From: Burkholderiaceae bacterium
Lineage (GTDB): Bacteria > Pseudomonadota > Gammaproteobacteria > Burkholderiales > Burkholderiaceae_C
DNA length: 64,000 bases
NCBI GenBank assembly: GCA_913776825.1
Contig: CAJYPV010000013.1
Location: 62,001-126,000, forward strand
Direction: 5' to 3'
Part shown: one piece after another, positions 18,765 to 26,429 of the stretch
Numbering within the stretch: position 1 is the first letter of the stretch
Layout: each line of letters opens with the position of its first letter
Made by a program: the position numbers and the translations under genes
Notes under the pieces: model-generated
What the model saw: the letters and a program-made list of their open reading frames with translations, nothing else
What the model was told of the DNA's origin: nothing
Databases searched by the model: none

Positions 18765-18954
18765 GGGATTCCTGGGGCTGGGTGAGGATCGATCGAGTCG
18801 GTGCGCGACTTGAGCGATGGGTGGCAATCGTCGCGCGGGTGATGCGGCGCGAGGATCGCTGGAGCACGGGATGTGCCTGATGGGGTCGGGACGGGAAAGC
18901 GCGGGCGACGCTGAGCCAGTGTGGCTCTGGCGCGATGCCGAGAGGGGCCGACGA

Positions 18955-19084
18955 ATCGCGACAACGGTTCGCCGCAAACTGTCGCAATGGTGATGATCGC
19001 GACACCCGTCCTGTCGCGATACGCATTTGCGCGACAGATGGTTTGTCGCGATACTGGGGATTCTGTCCCACTCGTTGTCGCGAT
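18955..19084. promoter_or_regulatory. array of TGTCGCGAT operators before the Fic gene
   Basis: Seven copies of a 9-bp element lie within 130 bp. Two pairs form inverted repeats with exactly 7-bp spacers: 18996-19020 (perfect, ATCGCGACA/TGTCGCGAT) and 19028-19052 (one mismatch, TGCGCGACA/TGTCGCGAT). Their centres are 32 bp apart, about three helical turns. A looser pair sits at 18955-18963 and 18980-18988 (spacer 16), and a single half-site at 19076-19084 abuts the ATG. The second palindrome covers the candidate promoter. Binding by the winged-helix domain of the adjacent Fic protein is an inference. Confidence 0.75.
19027..19055 (+). promoter_or_regulatory. candidate sigma-70 promoter of the Fic gene
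   Basis: TTGCGC (19027-19032) and GATACT (19050-19055) are separated by 17 bp, giving a start near 19062 and a 22-nt leader without a Shine-Dalgarno sequence. The palindrome at 19028-19052 overlaps both elements, which fits repression. Confidence 0.45.
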
Positions 19085-20497
19085 ATGCCCCCCAAGACAC
19101 CCTCGCAAGCTCTGGATTCGCTGGTCGCGCTCATCGCGGCGTCGCCGGACGGCGTGGGCATTCAGGCGCTGGCGCAGTCCTTGGGAGACGGTCTGCAGCG
19201 GCGCACCCTGCAGCGACGCCTCGCCTCGCTGGTGGCGCAAGGACGGATCACGACGCAAGGCGAGGGTCGCGCCACCCGCTACCACCGCGCGCCGTCGATC
19301 GCGCTCGGCGATGTGAGCCAGGCGGTGCCGGCTGCGCTGCGCGCGCATGAACCGGCAACGCCGTACGCCTCGGTCCTGATCTCGGCGGCGGGCGCGGAGA
19401 TCCGCGCTTATGTCGCCCGACCCCGGCAGGCGCGCACCCCGGTGAGCTATCGCGTGGAGTTCCTGGAGCAGTACCACCCCAATCACACCGCCTACCTGCC
19501 ACCCGATTTGCGCGAGCAACTGCACGCGCTGGGACGATCGCCGGCCGAGCAGACGCCCGCCGGCACATTCGCGCGCGACATCCTGAACCGGCTGCTGATT
19601 GATCTGTCCTGGGCCTCGTCGCAACTGGAGGGCAACACCTACAGCCGGCTGGATACGGAGAAGCTGATCGAGCTGGGCCAGGCCGCCGAGGGCAAGGACG
19701 CGCTGGAAACCCAGATGATCCTGAATCACAAGCAGGCCATCGAATATCTGGTGCTGGATCCGACGCATGCCCGGGTGGATGAGGACACCCTGATCGCGCT
19801 GCATGCGTTTCTCTCGGATGGCTTGATGTCGGATCCGTCCGCCGTGGGGCGCGTCCGGCGCCGTGCGGTCGAGATCGGCGGCAGCGTTTACCTGCCGCTC
19901 GCCTTGCCGCAGCGGCTGGAGGAGCTGTTCGGCATCGTCGTGCGCATGGCTGCCGAGATCGTCGATCCGTTCGAGCAGGCCTTCTTCCTGATGGTGCATC
20001 TGCCTTACCTCCAGCCGTTCGAGGACGTGAACAAGCGGGTGTCCCGGCTGGCGGCCAACATTCCGTTCATCCGCCAGAACCTGTGCCCGCTCTCCTTCAT
20101 CGACGTGCCTCAGCAGGCCTACGTGGATGGCTTGCTGGGCGTGTACGAGTTGAATCGGGTGGAACTGCTGCGCGACGTGTTCGTCTCGGCGTATGAGCGC
20201 TCCTGCCAGCAATACGTCGCGGTCCGGCGCACGCTGGTCCCGCCGGATCTTTTCCGTCTGCGGCATCGCCAGGCGCTGGCGGCGGTCATCGCTGCCATCG
20301 TCCGCGCGAATGAGCCCGCCACGCCGCAGACGATCCAGGCCAGACTTCCCGGCGCCGTGCCGGCCGCCGACCAAGCGCAGTTCGTCCAGCTCGTGCTGTC
20401 GGAATTCGACGCGCTTCACCCGGGCAATGCGGTCAGATTCGGATTGAGGCCCCTGGAGTTCGCAGCCTGGCGTGAGGCGCGCGGGCTGCGGCCATAG
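19085..20497 (+). CDS. winged-helix Fic-family protein with altered catalytic motif
   Basis: The 470-residue protein begins with a winged-helix domain (about 1-70: SLVALIAASPDGVGIQALAQ, RRTLQRRLASLVAQGRITTQ). A Fic domain follows. Its inhibitory helix motif is intact (S178-SQL-E182-GN), as in self-inhibited Fic proteins. The catalytic motif, normally HxFx(D/E)GN(G/K)R, reads QPFEDVNKR at 310-318: the catalytic His is Gln and the first Gly is Val. AMP transfer by the usual mechanism is therefore doubtful, and the protein may act mainly as a DNA-binding regulator. The ATG at 19085 is chosen because upstream codons are non-homologous and filled with operators. I recall this Gln variant in related Fic proteins, so it may be a family feature. 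Confidence 0.75.
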   Translation: MPPKTPSQALDSLVALIAASPDGVGIQALAQSLGDGLQRRTLQRRLASLVAQGRITTQGEGRATRYHRAPSIALGDVSQAVPAALRAHEPATPYASVLISAAGAEIRAYVARPRQARTPVSYRVEFLEQYHPNHTAYLPPDLREQLHALGRSPAEQTPAGTFARDILNRLLIDLSWASSQLEGNTYSRLDTEKLIELGQAAEGKDALETQMILNHKQAIEYLVLDPTHARVDEDTLIALHAFLSDGLMSDPSAVGRVRRRAVEIGGSVYLPLALPQRLEELFGIVVRMAAEIVDPFEQAFFLMVHLPYLQPFEDVNKRVSRLAANIPFIRQNLCPLSFIDVPQQAYVDGLLGVYELNRVELLRDVFVSAYERSCQQYVAVRRTLVPPDLFRLRHRQALAAVIAAIVRANEPATPQTIQARLPGAVPAADQAQFVQLVLSEFDALHPGNAVRFGLRPLEFAAWREARGLRP

Positions 20498-20554
20498 GCA
20501 CGGTCCGGACGCAGCGGAATCCATGGCACGCCGTGAGGCGCGTGATGGGGATGG

Positions 20555-21010
20555 TCACCTGGCTTCGTCGATCTTGCGATGCAGATACGCGATTTGCTGT
20601 GCGTGGATCGAGGCGGCCTCCCGCAGCAGGGGGCGGTATTGCAGAGCGATCGTGCAGACCAATGCGGTTTGGCGCTCGCGACCGGCCTTCTCGATGGATT
20701 GCCGAATCTGAACCACCTTCAGCTGCTGTGCCGCCATGTCCTGCTGCATGGCCGTGAACTCTGCGGCGTTGACGATTTCAGCGATGAAGGCTTCACGCTG
20801 AGGCTGTGTCCAATTCAGCTCAAACGCCTTGTTGACCAGCGCGTCGAGGAATTCATCGATCGCCGCCGCCTGCCGAGCCCTGAATGTGTCCAGCTCCACC
20901 TTGAACGCATCGAGTGACCTCATCTGCACCTCAGGCGTCTCGCATTGAGCCGATGCGGCCAAAGGCAAGGCAAGGACCAGCGCGGCCAGGATCTGGTAGA
21001 CGGTCTTCAT
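20555..21010 (-). CDS. small exported helical protein
   Basis: A 151-residue protein starting MKTVYQILAALVLALPLAASAQ, a clear signal peptide cleaved after ASA. The mature part is almost entirely helical, with FLDALVNKAFELNWTQPQRE and a C-terminal basic helix, and contains two cysteines (QCETPE, LVCTIAL) that could pair. The start at 21010 has GGAGG upstream. Family not recognised; probably periplasmic. It is convergent with the Fic gene. Confidence 0.6.
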   Translation of the reverse strand: MKTVYQILAALVLALPLAASAQCETPEVQMRSLDAFKVELDTFRARQAAAIDEFLDALVNKAFELNWTQPQREAFIAEIVNAAEFTAMQQDMAAQQLKVVQIRQSIEKAGRERQTALVCTIALQYRPLLREAASIHAQQIAYLHRKIDEAR

Positions 21011-21180
21011 TCTGTGTGCGCCTCCGTCCATCCCGCTCAACGCCTCGCCGTGATTGGCCGTGGTCACTCCACTGTTGGCGTCGCATGGGTCGGAGGCGTT
21101 CTGCTCCCTGGCCGGATCTTATTTCGGCAGGCGCCCTCCACAGAGGACGCCGCCCACTCGCCCCATCACCTCATCACCCC

Positions 21181-21212
21181 TTCACCCCTTCACCCCTTCA
21201 CCCCTTCACCCC
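21181..21212. repeat. 8-nt tandem repeat at the malG stop codon
   Basis: Four perfect copies of TTCACCCC, with a degenerate fifth just before. The malG stop (TCA on this strand, 21198-21200) lies within the array. Because the minus-strand unit GGGGTGAA brings a stop into frame within the second unit read, changes in copy number should not alter the protein. Confidence 0.85.
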
Positions 21213-22088
21213 GCCCGCCGTCAACCCGGACACGATCCATCGCTGCGCCAGCAGGAAAACCGCCGTGATCGGCAGGCCGGAGAGGACGGCAGCCGCGGCG
21301 AAGTCGCCCCAGAGGAAGCGCTGGTCGTGCAGGAAGTACTTGGAGCCGACGGCCAGGGTCAGGTTGCCTTCTTCCCGCAGCAGCACCGACGCGACCGGAT
21401 ATTCGATGATGGTCCCGATGAAGGCCAGCACGAACACCACCATCAGGATCGGCACCGCCATCGGCAGCAGCACCAGACGGAAGGCCTGCCAGTGGCTGGC
21501 GCCGTCGACCTTGGCGTTCTCTTCGATCTCGACCGGAATCGTCTCGAAGTAGCCCTTGATGGTCCAGATGTGGGTGGCGACACCGCCCAGATACGCCACC
21601 ACCAGCCCGGCATGGGTCTCGATGCCGAGCCAGGGAACGAAGCTGCCCAGCGTCTCGAAAATCGCGTAGATCGCCACCAGCGCCAGCACCGGCGGGAACA
21701 TCTGCAGCAGCAGCATGCTGTTGAGGATGCCGCCCTTGAAACGGAAGCGCAGTCGCGCAAAGCCGTAAGCCGCCGTGGTCGAAATCCCCACGATCGCCAG
21801 CGCCGAGATCGTCGCCACCTTGATCGAATTCCACAGCCAGGTCAGCACCGGAAACGGCGGCTGCACCAGCGAGCCATCGTCGGCCTGATAGGGAATCCCC
21901 AGCGCCAGCTTCCAGTGCTCCAGGCTGATCTCGGTCGGAATCAGGCTGCCGGTCGCGAAATTGCCGGGCCGCAGTGAAATCGACACCACCGCCAGCAGCG
22001 GAAACAGCGTCAGCGCCAGGAACACCCACAGCAGGCCGTGCGCGAACCAGACGCGCCAGCGAGCTTGTTTGCCTCGAACGATTGCCAT
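21198..22088 (-). CDS. malG: maltodextrin ABC transporter permease MalG
   Basis: Inner-membrane permease of a MalEFGK2 importer. The 296-residue protein has about six membrane segments (for example [20 protein letters not shown] and [20 protein letters not shown]) and the EAA loop [23 protein letters not shown] that docks on MalK. It is last in the malKEFG operon, 9 nt after malF. Its stop codon sits inside an 8-nt tandem repeat. Confidence 0.9.
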   Translation of the reverse strand: MAIVRGKQARWRVWFAHGLLWVFLALTLFPLLAVVSISLRPGNFATGSLIPTEISLEHWKLALGIPYQADDGSLVQPPFPVLTWLWNSIKVATISALAIVGISTTAAYGFARLRFRFKGGILNSMLLLQMFPPVLALVAIYAIFETLGSFVPWLGIETHAGLVVAYLGGVATHIWTIKGYFETIPVEIEENAKVDGASHWQAFRLVLLPMAVPILMVVFVLAFIGTIIEYPVASVLLREEGNLTLAVGSKYFLHDQRFLWGDFAAAAVLSGLPITAVFLLAQRWIVSGLTAGGVKG

Positions 22089-22097
22089 GGCCGGCCC

Positions 22098-23759
22098 TTA
22101 TTGATTGGCTTTGCGCATCAGGCGCAGATTGAGCAGCGACAGCGCCGCCACCAGCACGAAGATCAAGGTCGAGATCGCCGCCGCCAGGCCGAAATCCGTG
22201 CCCGAATCCCGGAATGCGATGCGGTAGGTGTAGCTGACCAGGATGTCGGTCTGACCCGCCGGGATCTTGGTGGAGAGATAGTCCGGCCGGCCGTCGGTCA
22301 ACAGCGCGATCAGCACGAAGTTGTTGAAGTTGAACGCAAAGGCCGACACCAGCAGCGGCGAGAGCGGCTTGATGATCAGCGGCGCGGTGATCTTGAAGAA
22401 GTTGGTCAGCGGCCCCGCGCCGGCAATCGCGGATGCTTCGTACAGGTCCGACGGGATCGCCTTCAGCAGACCCGCGCACAGGATCATGATGTACGGATAC
22501 CCCAGCCAGACGTTGACGATCAGCAGCATCGTCTTGGCCAGCAGCGGATCGGCAAACCAGGCCGGCTTCACGCCGAACAGCGCATCCAGGATGGCGTTGA
22601 TCTCGCCGAAGTTCTGGTTGAACAGACCCTTGAACACCAGGATCGAAATGAAGCCCGGCACCGCATAGGGCAGGAACAGCAAGGTCCGATAGGTGGTGCG
22701 AAGCCGCAGGTCTTCCCAGTTCAACAACACCGCCAGCATCATGCCGATGGCCGTCGCGCACACCACGGTCAGCAGCGAGAACACCACCGTCCAGCTGAAG
22801 ATCGACAGGAACGGCCCGCGGAATTCCGGGTCCAGCACCATGCGCGCATAGTTCTGGCCGCCCACCATCACCTTGTAGCCCGGCGACAGATGCGTGCCCG
22901 CCGCCGTGCCCTGGCCCTCGTAGTAGCCGGTCTTGCTGTCCGGTCGGAACAACGCGCCATCGGCCAAGCGACGCAGCGCGCCATCCGGCTGCTCCTGGAA
23001 ATGCGGGCGAACCGGTCCGAACTCCCGCAGGCCGAGGTAATGCAGCGTGCCGGCCTCGTCGGTCTTGCCCGGCAGTTGAAGGCGCAGCTGCGCCAGCGCG
23101 GCGCGGTGGGTGACCCGATCCCGCAGCGACAAGGCCGGGCCCCAGGGGCCGCCGTCCGACACCGCTGAAGCACCCGACGCGTCAGTCGCCGCCTGCAGCG
23201 TCACCACCAGCGGACGATCCCCCTGACGCAGCGCCAGCGACGGCGACACGAACTGCGCCGCGCCGGTGGCCGGGTCCCGCAGCACCAGGCGGAAGGCGGC
23301 GCCGTCGGCATGCAGGCTGTAGTCGCGCACCTCGTCCAGCACCGCATCATGCTGTTCCAGCAGGTACTCGCGCACCCGTTCCTGGCTCAGCAAATGCGCG
23401 GACGAATAGTTGGTGAAACCGATCTGCGTCGTGTAGGCCAGCGGAAAGGCGATGAACAGCAGCATGCCGGCCACGCCCGGGAACAAATAGCGGTAAGCGA
23501 ATCCGGCCTTGGACAGATAGACCGCCAAGCCGCTGCCGAACAGCGCCATCGCGCCGAGTGCCCACCAGGTCTGGCCGGCGACATACAGCGTGAAGATCAG
23601 GTAGAGCGCCGCCAGCGCGATCAGGCCGACGACGGGCCAGTACAAGCCCCGCGCGACGCGCTCCAGCAGGCTGGGCGCCTGCCGGCTGTAGGCCTCGGCC
23701 AGCGGCGAATCGGGCAGGGTGGCGGCGAGCGCCGAAGTGGAAGCGGTGGTGGCGTTCAT
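22098..23759 (-). CDS. malF: maltodextrin ABC transporter permease MalF
   Basis: Partner permease of MalG. The 553-residue protein has N-terminal membrane helices (GLYWPVVGLIALAALYLIF, YLFPGVAGMLLFIAFPLAY), then a large periplasmic P2-like region (about 150-300), as in enterobacterial MalF. The C-terminal transport core carries the EAA loop YEASAIAGAGPLTNFFKITAPL. The long P2 domain supports malto-oligosaccharide rather than general sugar transport. Its start overlaps the end of malE by 4 nt. Confidence 0.92.
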   Translation of the reverse strand: MNATTASTSALAATLPDSPLAEAYSRQAPSLLERVARGLYWPVVGLIALAALYLIFTLYVAGQTWWALGAMALFGSGLAVYLSKAGFAYRYLFPGVAGMLLFIAFPLAYTTQIGFTNYSSAHLLSQERVREYLLEQHDAVLDEVRDYSLHADGAAFRLVLRDPATGAAQFVSPSLALRQGDRPLVVTLQAATDASGASAVSDGGPWGPALSLRDRVTHRAALAQLRLQLPGKTDEAGTLHYLGLREFGPVRPHFQEQPDGALRRLADGALFRPDSKTGYYEGQGTAAGTHLSPGYKVMVGGQNYARMVLDPEFRGPFLSIFSWTVVFSLLTVVCATAIGMMLAVLLNWEDLRLRTTYRTLLFLPYAVPGFISILVFKGLFNQNFGEINAILDALFGVKPAWFADPLLAKTMLLIVNVWLGYPYIMILCAGLLKAIPSDLYEASAIAGAGPLTNFFKITAPLIIKPLSPLLVSAFAFNFNNFVLIALLTDGRPDYLSTKIPAGQTDILVSYTYRIAFRDSGTDFGLAAAISTLIFVLVAALSLLNLRLMRKANQ

Positions 23760-25024
23760 TGCTTGAGCAGCATGCGTCCGGCGGCGCCATCCAGCGCATC
23801 CTTGGGACTTTGGAGCCCGTTGGTGACGGCTTCCAGCGCCGCATCCATGGCGGTCCAGAAACGGCCCACCTCGGGAATGTTGGGAATCGGCTCGCCCGCG
23901 CGGGCGTTCTCCATGCTGGCGCGGATCAGCGGATTGACCGCCAGCGTCTGATAGAAGGCCTTGTTCGCCGGCACGCCGATCGGCACGTCCTGATCCAGCA
24001 CCTGCAGACCCGCCGGCCGCATCAGATGCTGCTCGATGAACTCGCGCGCCAGGTCCTTGTGGCGGGACGGCGCCGCGATCATGCAGCCCAGCACGCCGAC
24101 GAAGGGCTTGGACGGCCGCCCCGGCACCACGGCCGGAATCGGCGCCACGCCGAAGTCGATGCCCGCCTTGCGCGCGTTGTCCCAGGCCCAGGGGCCGGAG
24201 ACCATCATCGCGACCTCGCCGCGGGCGAAGGCCGATTCCATCTCGGCATAGCGCGCCCCGCGCGGCATCACGCCGTCCTTGATCAGGCGCTCCAGCATGC
24301 GGCCCGCCTGCTGCGCGCCGTCATTGTTGACGGCCACCTGCCGAGGATCGAAATCGCCCTGCGCATCGCGGCCGAAGATCACGCCGCCCGCGCCGGCAAA
24401 CATCGGCCAGGTGAAGAAGCTCTTGTTGTAGTCCCACAGGATCGCGTGCTTGCCGCGCTGCCGCAGGACCTTGTCCAGGGCGATGACTTCATCGAAGGTC
24501 TTGGGCGGTTGCGGCACCAGCGCCTTGTTGTAGATCAGCCCGGTGGTCTCGATCGCGATCGGATAGCCCCAGTAGCGCCCCTGATAGCGGAACGCCTGCC
24601 AGGTGGTCGGCTCCAGTTCCTCGAACAGCGCGCGGCGCGGCTGCACCGGCGTGAGCAGGCCCGCCTTGGCCCATTCGCCGGCCCGGTCATGCGGCCAGCA
24701 GAAGATGTCCGGCCCCTTGCCGGCACCGGCGGCCTGGGTGAACTTCTCGGGCGCATCGACCGGATGCTCCACCACGACCTTCACGCCAGAGGCCCGCTCG
24801 AACGCGTCCCCGACTTTCTGCAGCCCGTTGTAGGCCTTGTCGCCGTTGATCCATACCAGCAGCTTGGGCGCGGTCTGCGCTTGCGCGACGGGCGCGGCGA
24901 TCAGCAGGGTCAGTCCCAGCGAAGCGGCCCACGCAGGCCACCGACTGCGCGACGAACGCGCCTCACCGCTGCCGCGCCTGAGTTCGATCGAGGGCAGGGC
25001 GCCCGCAGCGCGCCGGCGCGTCAT
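23756..25024 (-). CDS. malE: maltodextrin-binding periplasmic protein MalE
   Basis: Binds malto-oligosaccharides and delivers them to MalFG. The 422-residue protein has a basic N-region and signal peptide (AASLGLTLLIAAPVAQA, cleaved near residue 50). The mature start KLLVWINGDKAYNGLQKVGDAFERASGVKV matches MalE. ATGA overlap with malK fixes the start despite the long N-region. Aromatic residues expected for sugar stacking are present (GPWAWDNARK, GYPIAIETTGLIYNK). Confidence 0.92.
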   Translation of the reverse strand: MTRRRAAGALPSIELRRGSGEARSSRSRWPAWAASLGLTLLIAAPVAQAQTAPKLLVWINGDKAYNGLQKVGDAFERASGVKVVVEHPVDAPEKFTQAAGAGKGPDIFCWPHDRAGEWAKAGLLTPVQPRRALFEELEPTTWQAFRYQGRYWGYPIAIETTGLIYNKALVPQPPKTFDEVIALDKVLRQRGKHAILWDYNKSFFTWPMFAGAGGVIFGRDAQGDFDPRQVAVNNDGAQQAGRMLERLIKDGVMPRGARYAEMESAFARGEVAMMVSGPWAWDNARKAGIDFGVAPIPAVVPGRPSKPFVGVLGCMIAAPSRHKDLAREFIEQHLMRPAGLQVLDQDVPIGVPANKAFYQTLAVNPLIRASMENARAGEPIPNIPEVGRFWTAMDAALEAVTNGLQSPKDALDGAAGRMLLKQ

Positions 25025-26121
25025 GCCTGGCCTCCGAGGCGACGGAAGGCCAGACCTTGGGCATCGAACAGATAGCAGGCTTCCGGCGGCAGTTGCAGCG
25101 ACAGGCTGTCGCCCGCGCGGATGCGGGTGCGACCATCAAATTCGCAGGTCAGCGCGTCTTCCACGCCCGGATAGGCGCAGTAGGCATGGGTCGAGCCGCC
25201 GAGCGATTCGACGAAGGTCACCGTCGCCTCGATCAGATTCGAGTCGCCGCCGACGTTGAAGTGTTCCGGCCGCACACCGAGCGTCACCCGCTCGCCGATC
25301 TGGGCGCGCGACGCATCCACCAGCACCCGCAGGCTGGCGCCGCTGCTCAGGCGCACGATGGCGTGGCCGGCGCTGGCCTCGGTGATGTCGGCCTCGATGA
25401 AATTCATCTTCGGGCTGCCGATGAAGCCGGCGACGAACAGGTTGTCCGGATGCTCGTACAGCTCCAGCGGCGTGCCGACCTGCTCGATCTTGCCCGCGCT
25501 CAGCACCACGATCCGGTCGGCCAGCGTCATCGCTTCCACCTGGTCATGGGTCACGTAGACCATGGTGGTCTTCAGATCCTCATGCAGCTTGGCGAACTCA
25601 TACCGCATGCGCACCCGCAGCGCGGCATCCAGGTTGGACAAGGGTTCGTCGAAGAGAAACACCTCCGGCTTGCGCACGATGGCCCGACCGATCGCCACCC
25701 GCTGGCGCTGGCCGCCGGACAGGTCCTTCGGCTTGCGCTCCAGCAGATGCTCGATGTGCAGGATGCGAGCGGCATAACGCACGGCGCGGTCGATCTCGTC
25801 CTTGGGCACCTTCGCGAGCTTCAGGCCGAAGGCCATGTTCTCGTAGAGATTCATGTGCGGATAGAGCGCGTAGCTCTGGAACACCATCGCGATGCCCCGT
25901 TCTGCCGGCGGCACGTCATTGACCAGCCGACCGCCGATGCGCAGTTCGCCGCCGGTGATGTCCTCCAGGCCGGCGATCGTGCGCAGCAGCGTGGATTTGC
26001 CGCAGCCCGACGGGCCGACGAACACCATGAATTCGCCGTCGCGAATCTCCAGATCGATGCCATGCAGGATCCGGGTCTCGCCATAGGCCTTGGCCACGGC
26101 TTGCAGCTTCACATCCGCCAC
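25021..26121 (-). CDS. malK: maltodextrin ABC transporter ATPase MalK
   Basis: Energises the MalEFG importer. The 366-residue protein has Walker A GPSGCGKST, the signature LSGGQRQRVAIGRA, Walker B VFLFDEPLSNLDAALR and the switch His in VYVTHDQVEAM. The C-terminal regulatory OB domain (from about 240) is full length. It is first in the operon, with a good promoter 107-135 bp upstream and an operator-like palindrome over that promoter. Similar ATPases serve several sugars; the operon context gives the maltose assignment. Confidence 0.92.
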   Translation of the reverse strand: MADVKLQAVAKAYGETRILHGIDLEIRDGEFMVFVGPSGCGKSTLLRTIAGLEDITGGELRIGGRLVNDVPPAERGIAMVFQSYALYPHMNLYENMAFGLKLAKVPKDEIDRAVRYAARILHIEHLLERKPKDLSGGQRQRVAIGRAIVRKPEVFLFDEPLSNLDAALRVRMRYEFAKLHEDLKTTMVYVTHDQVEAMTLADRIVVLSAGKIEQVGTPLELYEHPDNLFVAGFIGSPKMNFIEADITEASAGHAIVRLSSGASLRVLVDASRAQIGERVTLGVRPEHFNVGGDSNLIEATVTFVESLGGSTHAYCAYPGVEDALTCEFDGRTRIRAGDSLSLQLPPEACYLFDAQGLAFRRLGGQA

Positions 26122-26220
26122 TTGATTACCTCCGCGACCGTTCGGAGGGAACGGCGCTTGTCTCGCTTGTTGGTGATGCCTGCATGCCGCGCGAGACCGG
26201 GCTCGCCACGGCAGGCTGTT

Positions 26221-26236
26221 TGTAGAGAATATACAT
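26221..26236. promoter_or_regulatory. second operator-like palindrome (O2) over the malK promoter
   Basis: TGTAGAGAATATACAT matches 12 of 16 positions of the strong palindrome at 26331-26346. It overlaps the malK -10 box and predicted start point, the usual repressor position. Weaker than the other site, so less certain. Confidence 0.45.
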
Positions 26237-26256
26237 GCCGATCCAGTGAATCACAA
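26228..26256 (-). promoter_or_regulatory. sigma-70 promoter of malKEFG
   Basis: On the minus strand, TTGTGA (26256-26251) and TATATT (26233-26228) are separated by 17 bp, with transcription starting near 26221. This leaves a leader of about 100 nt before malK. Confidence 0.65.
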
Positions 26257-26329
26257 CGCGGCGACACCCCCTTGTGCGCAGGTGAATCCATCTAAATCAA
26301 CCACTTGCGGTATCCCTCGGGATTACCCG

Positions 26330-26346
26330 ATGTAGTCAAACTACAT
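26330..26346. promoter_or_regulatory. LacI-type operator palindrome (O1) between malK and glgP
   Basis: ATGTAGTCAAACTACAT is a perfect 7-3-7 inverted repeat in the divergent malK/glgP promoter region. A related site lies at 63254-63270 before the pullulanase. An outer inverted repeat TATCCCTC/GAGGGATA (26311-26318 and 26362-26369) brackets it almost symmetrically. No LacI-family gene is present in the window. Confidence 0.7.
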
Positions 26347-26429
26347 GAATTCGTCCGGCTTGAGGGATACTCCGAATCGTCCCTCGACTGTAGGGGCCGA
26401 GCTGGCTCGGCCTCATCGCTGAACACCCT

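Noticed and set aside
21069..21180. Possible small gene between the exported protein and malG
   Set aside because: Reading frames have no ribosome-binding site and end in simple repeats.
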